From Actinacidiphila rubida (GTDB lineage: Bacteria; Actinomycetota; Actinomycetes; Streptomycetales; Streptomycetaceae): DNA of 64,000 nucleotides. This document shows positions 60,343-64,000 of the stretch, piece by piece; position 1 is the stretch's first letter; every line of letters starts with the position of its first letter. The stretch lies in NCBI RefSeq assembly GCF_900110255.1, contig NZ_FODD01000029.1, positions 1 through 64,000 on the forward strand, written 5' to 3'. The position numbers were made by a program, and so were the translations under genes. The notes under the pieces were generated by a model, which saw nothing but the letters and a program-made list of their open reading frames with translations, did not search any database and was not told the origin of the DNA.

Positions 60343-60815
60343 TTCTGCCTCCAGGCGACGACGCGGCGGGTGGCGGCCGCCGCGGCCCACACCGAGGCCA
60401 GGGCGGCCACGACGGTGAGGGCGAGGTAGGCCAGGGCGGTGCGGGGGTGCCCGCCGTCGGCGAGCCGCTGCACGTCGGTGGTGTAGGTCGAGAACGTGGT
60501 GAAGCCGCCGAGGACACCGGTGCCGAAGAACGGCCGGACGAGCCGCTGCGCGGCCCACACGTCGGTGATCACCACCATGAAGACGCCGATGACCGCGCAG
60601 CCCACGGCGTTGACCACGAGCGTGGTCCAGGGGAAGGCGTCCGGGGCGGTGGGCCAGCCGAGCGCTATGCCGTAACGGGCGCAGGCGCCGATGGCGCCGC
60701 CGAGGGCCACCACCGCGACGACGGCGCCCTGGCCGGGGTGCCGCCGGGGCCGCTGCTCGGGCAGGGCGCGGGGGTGCAGGGGGTCGCCGACGGTCTGGGC
60801 CGGTGAATCGGGCAC
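60339..60815 (-). CDS. crcB: CrcB/Fluc fluoride channel subunit, second copy
   Basis: A 158-aa CrcB protein: GGAIGACARYGIALGW, FPWTTLVVNAVGCAVIGVF, GTGVLGGFTTFSTYTTDV. The N-terminus is ~30 residues longer than usual (PVPDSPAQTVGDPLHPRALPEQRPRRHPGQGA). GTG 60815 has GGGAG upstream. First of the crcB-DUF190-crcB unit. Upstream sequence was searched by eye for a fluoride riboswitch and none was recognised. Two different CrcB chains could form a heterodimer. Confidence 0.92.
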   Translation of the reverse strand: MPDSPAQTVGDPLHPRALPEQRPRRHPGQGAVVAVVALGGAIGACARYGIALGWPTAPDAFPWTTLVVNAVGCAVIGVFMVVITDVWAAQRLVRPFFGTGVLGGFTTFSTYTTDVQRLADGGHPRTALAYLALTVVAALASVWAAAAATRRVVAWRQK

Positions 60816-61084
60816 GGGAACTCCCACTCGCAGGACAGGGCACGCCGAAACTACGGCATGCCTCTCGCAAGCAGGGACCGTTGGCGGCGGAGTGCCGCGG
60901 TTCGGGTACGGCGGGCCCCACCGCCGCGCGGCGCGCCGGGGCGCCCGCGGTGTCAAGGCTACCCGGTCGGCGGCTTGCCCCGGCCGCGCTGCGCCCGGCG
61001 TCCGTGACGCGTGTCACTCGCCGACCGATACTGGAGGGTGTGCAGGACTCCGTGCGGCACCCGTCCCACCAGGAGGTACTTCTC

Positions 61085-62077
61085 ATGAAGATGCTGATCA
61101 ACGTCCCCGAGACCGTGGTAGCCGACGCTCTGCGCGGGATCGCCGCGGCCCATCCGGACCTCGTCGTCGACGTCGAGCACCGCGTGATCGTCCGCAAGGG
61201 CGCGCCCTTCGAGGGCAAGGTCGGTCTGGTGTCGGGCGGCGGATCGGGGCACGAGCCGTTGCACGGCGGTTTCGTCGGGCGGGGGATGCTGACGGCGGCG
61301 TGTCCGGGCGAGGTGTTCACCTCCCCGGTGCCCGACCAGATGGCCCGCGCCGCGGCCGCCGTGGACAGCGGGGCGGGCGTGCTGTTCATCGTGAAGAACT
61401 ACACCGGTGACGTGCTCAACTTCGACATGGCGGCGGAGCTGGCCGAGGACGAGGGCGTGCAGATCGCCAAGGTCCTGGTGAACGACGACGTGGCGGTCGT
61501 CGACAGCCTCTACACGGCCGGCCGCCGCGGCACCGGCGCGACGCTCTTCGTGGAGAAGATCGCCGGCGCGGCCGCGGAGGAGGGGGCGCCGCTGGACCGG
61601 GTGGCCGCGCTGGCCCGCCAGGTCAACGAGTCGTCGCGCAGCTTCGGTGTCGCGCTGACCGCGTGCAGCACCCCCGCCAAGGGCGGCCCCACCTTCGATC
61701 TGCCGGACGGCGAGCTGGAGTTGGGCATCGGCATCCACGGCGAGCCGGGCCGCGAGCGGCGGCCGATGATGACCTCGGGCGAGATCGCGGACTTCTCGGT
61801 GGACGCGATCCTGGAGGACCTGCGCCCGGACGCGCCGGTGCTCGCGCTGGTCAACGGCATGGGCGCGACCCCGCTGCTGGAGCTGTACGGCTTCGCCGCC
61901 GAGGTGCACCGTGTGCTGGCCGAGCGCAAGGTGCCGGTGGCCCGTACCCTCGTCGGCAACTACGTCACGTCGCTCGACATGGCAGGCTGCTCGGTGACGC
62001 TGTGCCAGGCCGACGAGGAACTGCTGCGGCTGTACGACGCCCCGGTGGAGACTCCTGGCCTGAGCTGGGGCAACTGA
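61085..62077 (+). CDS. dhaK: Dihydroxyacetone kinase subunit DhaK
   Basis: A 330-aa DhaK subunit of the PEP-dependent dihydroxyacetone kinase. It holds the substrate through a covalent hemiaminal to H218 (GIGIHGEPGRERRP). Signature motifs are VSGGGSGHEPLHGGFVG, VKNYTGDVLNF and LVNGMGATPLLELY. An AGGAGGT ribosome site precedes ATG 61085. First of dhaKLM, with dhaL 115 bp downstream. Confidence 0.96.
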   Translation: MKMLINVPETVVADALRGIAAAHPDLVVDVEHRVIVRKGAPFEGKVGLVSGGGSGHEPLHGGFVGRGMLTAACPGEVFTSPVPDQMARAAAAVDSGAGVLFIVKNYTGDVLNFDMAAELAEDEGVQIAKVLVNDDVAVVDSLYTAGRRGTGATLFVEKIAGAAAEEGAPLDRVAALARQVNESSRSFGVALTACSTPAKGGPTFDLPDGELELGIGIHGEPGRERRPMMTSGEIADFSVDAILEDLRPDAPVLALVNGMGATPLLELYGFAAEVHRVLAERKVPVARTLVGNYVTSLDMAGCSVTLCQADEELLRLYDAPVETPGLSWGN

Positions 62078-62192
62078 GCGGCCGGCGGGCCTGCGCACGT
62101 CCCGCACGACGCACGACCCGCACGCCGGTCCCGCACCGGCCCGCCACGCCCCGTCCCGCACGCTCCGCACGGCACCCGCGGAAAGGCTCCGT

Positions 62193-62854
<662 letters not shown>

Positions 62855-62858
<4 letters not shown>

Positions 62859-63268
62859 CGGGCTCCCCCGCACCGCTCGTCGGAGTGGTGCTGGTCTCGC
62901 ACAGCGCCGCCGTCGCCAGGGCGGTGGCCGAGCTGTCCGCCAACCTGACCGGCGGCGCGTCCGAGGTGCCGGTGGCCCCGGCCGGCGGCGGCCCCGACGG
63001 AGGCCTGGGCACCAGCTCGGACCTGATCGCCGCCGCCGCCCGGTCGGTCGACCGCGGCGCGGGCGTGGCGGTGCTCGCCGACCTGGGCAGCGCCGTGCTC
63101 ACCGTCAAGGCGCTGCTCGCCGACGACGAACTGCCCGCCGGGTCGCGGCTGGTGGACGCGCCGTTCCTGGAAGGGGCGGTGGCGGCGGTGGTGTCGGCCT
63201 CGGCCGGTGCCGACATCGACGCGGTGGCCGCGGCCGCCGGGGAGGCGTACGACTACCGCAAGGGCTGA
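62855..63268 (+). CDS. dhaM: PTS-dependent dihydroxyacetone kinase phosphotransferase DhaM (EIIA-only)
   Basis: A 137-aa mannose-type EIIA domain with the active histidine H16 in VVLVSHSAAVA, and DLGSAVLTV and EGAVAAVVSAS. It moves phosphate from HPr to the ADP bound to DhaL. Unlike the E. coli protein it has no fused HPr or EI-like domains, so it depends on separate HPr and EI such as PtsI at 1095. Followed by a terminator hairpin. Confidence 0.95.
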
Positions 63269-63325
63269 GCGGCACCCCGCACGGGTGCGCCCACGCCGGC
63301 CGTTCCGCGCGCCTTCCGGCCGGCA

Positions 63326-63363
63326 CCGGGCCCCCTCCGCCTCACTCGGCGAAGGGGGCCCGG
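63326..63363. terminator. 16-bp hairpin between dhaM and a minus-strand gene
   Basis: CCGGGCCCCCTCCGCC (63326-63341) pairs with GGCGAAGGGGGCCCGG (63348-63363) with one mismatch; the loop is TCACTC. It lies between convergent genes. Confidence 0.85.
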
Positions 63364-63383
63364 AACAGCGGTTCGGCCTCGGG

Positions 63384-63680
63384 TCAGTGCCCGTAGCCCA
63401 GCAGGGCGCGAACCATGCGGCAGGTGATGTCGGACGGCGGGCGGACGCCGATCAGCTCGGCGGTGGCGCGGATCCGGCGGTTGCCCGCCTGGGACGGCTC
63501 GTAGACCCCCGAGTCGAGCAGGGCTATCGCCAGCCGCATCGTCTTGAGCCTGCGGTTGTGCGCGACGTACCACTCGCGCGGCAGGCCGGCCGGCAGCGGC
63601 TTCCTGGGCAGGGACAGCGGTCCGGACAACGACGGGGACATCGGGCGGGACATCGGCAGGGGCAGTACGGCAGCAGCCAT
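63384..63680 (-). CDS. Small conserved protein of unknown function
   Basis: A 98-aa protein: a Pro/Leu-rich N-terminus (MAAAVLPLPMSRPMSPSLSGPL), then a structured C-half (REWYVAHNRRLKTMRLAIALLD, RIRATAELIGVRP). AGGAGG with 6-nt spacing fixes the start at ATG 63680; the ATG at 63686 touches the ribosome site directly. No family is recognised, though the C-half looks like a small helical domain. Confidence 0.75.
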   Translation of the reverse strand: MAAAVLPLPMSRPMSPSLSGPLSLPRKPLPAGLPREWYVAHNRRLKTMRLAIALLDSGVYEPSQAGNRRIRATAELIGVRPPSDITCRMVRALLGYGH

Positions 63681-63795
63681 CGGCATCCTCCTGAGGCGTC
63701 GGCCAACGCTCTCGAACACTGTCGATTTTACCGCCAAGCACTGACAAAGTCCGCTGGCCAGACGGGCTTTGAGGACCGGCCCGCGCGAGAGGGCG

Positions 63796-64000
63796 TCACT
63801 GCACGAGGGTGCGCTCCAGCCGGCGCAGGGCCACCGCGGTGGCGAGGCCGCCCAGGACCAGCAGGTACGCCGCGGCGACCGCGACCCGCGCGTCCACGAC
63901 GCCGAGCGCGGGCTCCCGTACGAGTTCGATGCTCTGGTACAGCGGCAGGCACTCCACGAGCAACTGGACGGGCCGCGCGTACACGTTCAGCGGGTAGAAG
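63796..64000 (-). CDS. ABC-2 type transporter permease, C-terminal end (partial)
   Basis: The open frame continues to the window edge, so only the last ~67 residues are seen (FYPLNVYARPVQLLVECLPLYQSIELVREPALG, then a final TM VAVAAAYLLVLGGLATAVALRRLERTLVQ). The PLYQSIELVR segment is typical of ABC-2 permeases. The N-terminus and ATPase partner would lie to the right. Confidence 0.75.
   Translation of the reverse strand, partial: FYPLNVYARPVQLLVECLPLYQSIELVREPALGVVDARVAVAAAYLLVLGGLATAVALRRLERTLVQ

Noticed and set aside
60816..61084. Fluoride riboswitch upstream of crcB
   Set aside because: The conserved crcB-motif sequence and pseudoknot pattern could not be found by eye; a covariance search would be decisive.

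Overview
The window is a high-GC (roughly 70% or more) actinobacterial chromosome segment and almost certainly comes from a Streptomyces. It opens with the 5' end of a 16S rRNA gene read on the minus strand, followed by the PTS genes crr-ptsI. It also carries a cvnABCD 'conservon' (roadblock / DUF742 / GTPase / sensor kinase), a DUF397 gene, an NsdA-like regulator, a mycothiol-dependent maleylpyruvate-isomerase-fold enzyme and a gene with one in-frame TTA (bldA-type) codon. It looks like core or sub-core chromosome: no insertion sequence, integrase, prophage, tRNA or CRISPR was seen.

Layout. 1-640: start of the rrn operon and its leader/promoter region (minus). 641-2842: crr-ptsI (PTS EIIA-Glc and Enzyme I) and a strong terminator. 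2859-9190: an unknown protein, acetoacetyl-CoA synthetase, a GH31 glycosidase and a zinc-ribbon NUDIX hydrolase. 9295-13961: a VanX-type dipeptidase facing an unusual three-gene operon (NrtR-like NUDIX regulator, von Willebrand A protein, PurA paralogue), with a cluster of candidate operators shared with a divergent Mpo1/DUF962 gene. 14081-15613: glpK. 15648-19789: cvnABCD. 19949-27950: a small membrane protein, then a three-gene MukBEF/Wadjet-like cassette (kleisin-like, winged-helix-like, 1637-aa SMC-like ATPase). 28234-30544: pxpABC (5-oxoprolinase). 30436-35397: SGNH hydrolase, two GT4 glycosyltransferases and a HEAT-repeat protein. 35843-43175: PAS-SpoIIE phosphatase (TTA codon), NsdA-like regulator, APH-like kinase, secreted amidase and a conserved hypothetical gene. 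43278-48651: MalT/LAL-type ATPase without an HTH, CGNR regulator divergent from a PNPOx-like/MDMPI pair, and DUF397. 48770-52080: TetR with its operator, DUF4865, a small protein, a phosphotriesterase-like protein and a chloramphenicol-phosphotransferase homologue. 52126-56719: a frameshifted hydrolase-GNAT gene, a Ser/Thr kinase with TPRs and an MpaB-type oxygenase. 57354-60815: LCP protein, NAD(P)-binding protein and crcB-DUF190-crcB. 61085-63268: dhaKLM. 63384-64000: a small conserved protein and the end of an ABC-2 permease.

How the genes work together. The PTS phosphorelay proteins (crr, ptsI) at one end and the PEP-dependent dihydroxyacetone kinase (dhaKLM) at the other use the same Enzyme I/HPr chemistry; glpK adds glycerol entry. 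Regulatory genes are abundant: conservon, SpoIIE phosphatase, NsdA-like, LAL-like, CGNR, TetR, NrtR-like and a Ser/Thr kinase. The two loci most likely to hide undescribed biology are the SMC-like cassette at 20396-27950, which has no recognisable JetD nuclease gene beside it, and the NrtR/vWA/PurA-paralogue operon at 10020-13392, whose PurA-like protein lacks the arginine-rich aspartate-binding loop.

All calls come from reading the sequence and translations; no database search was run.
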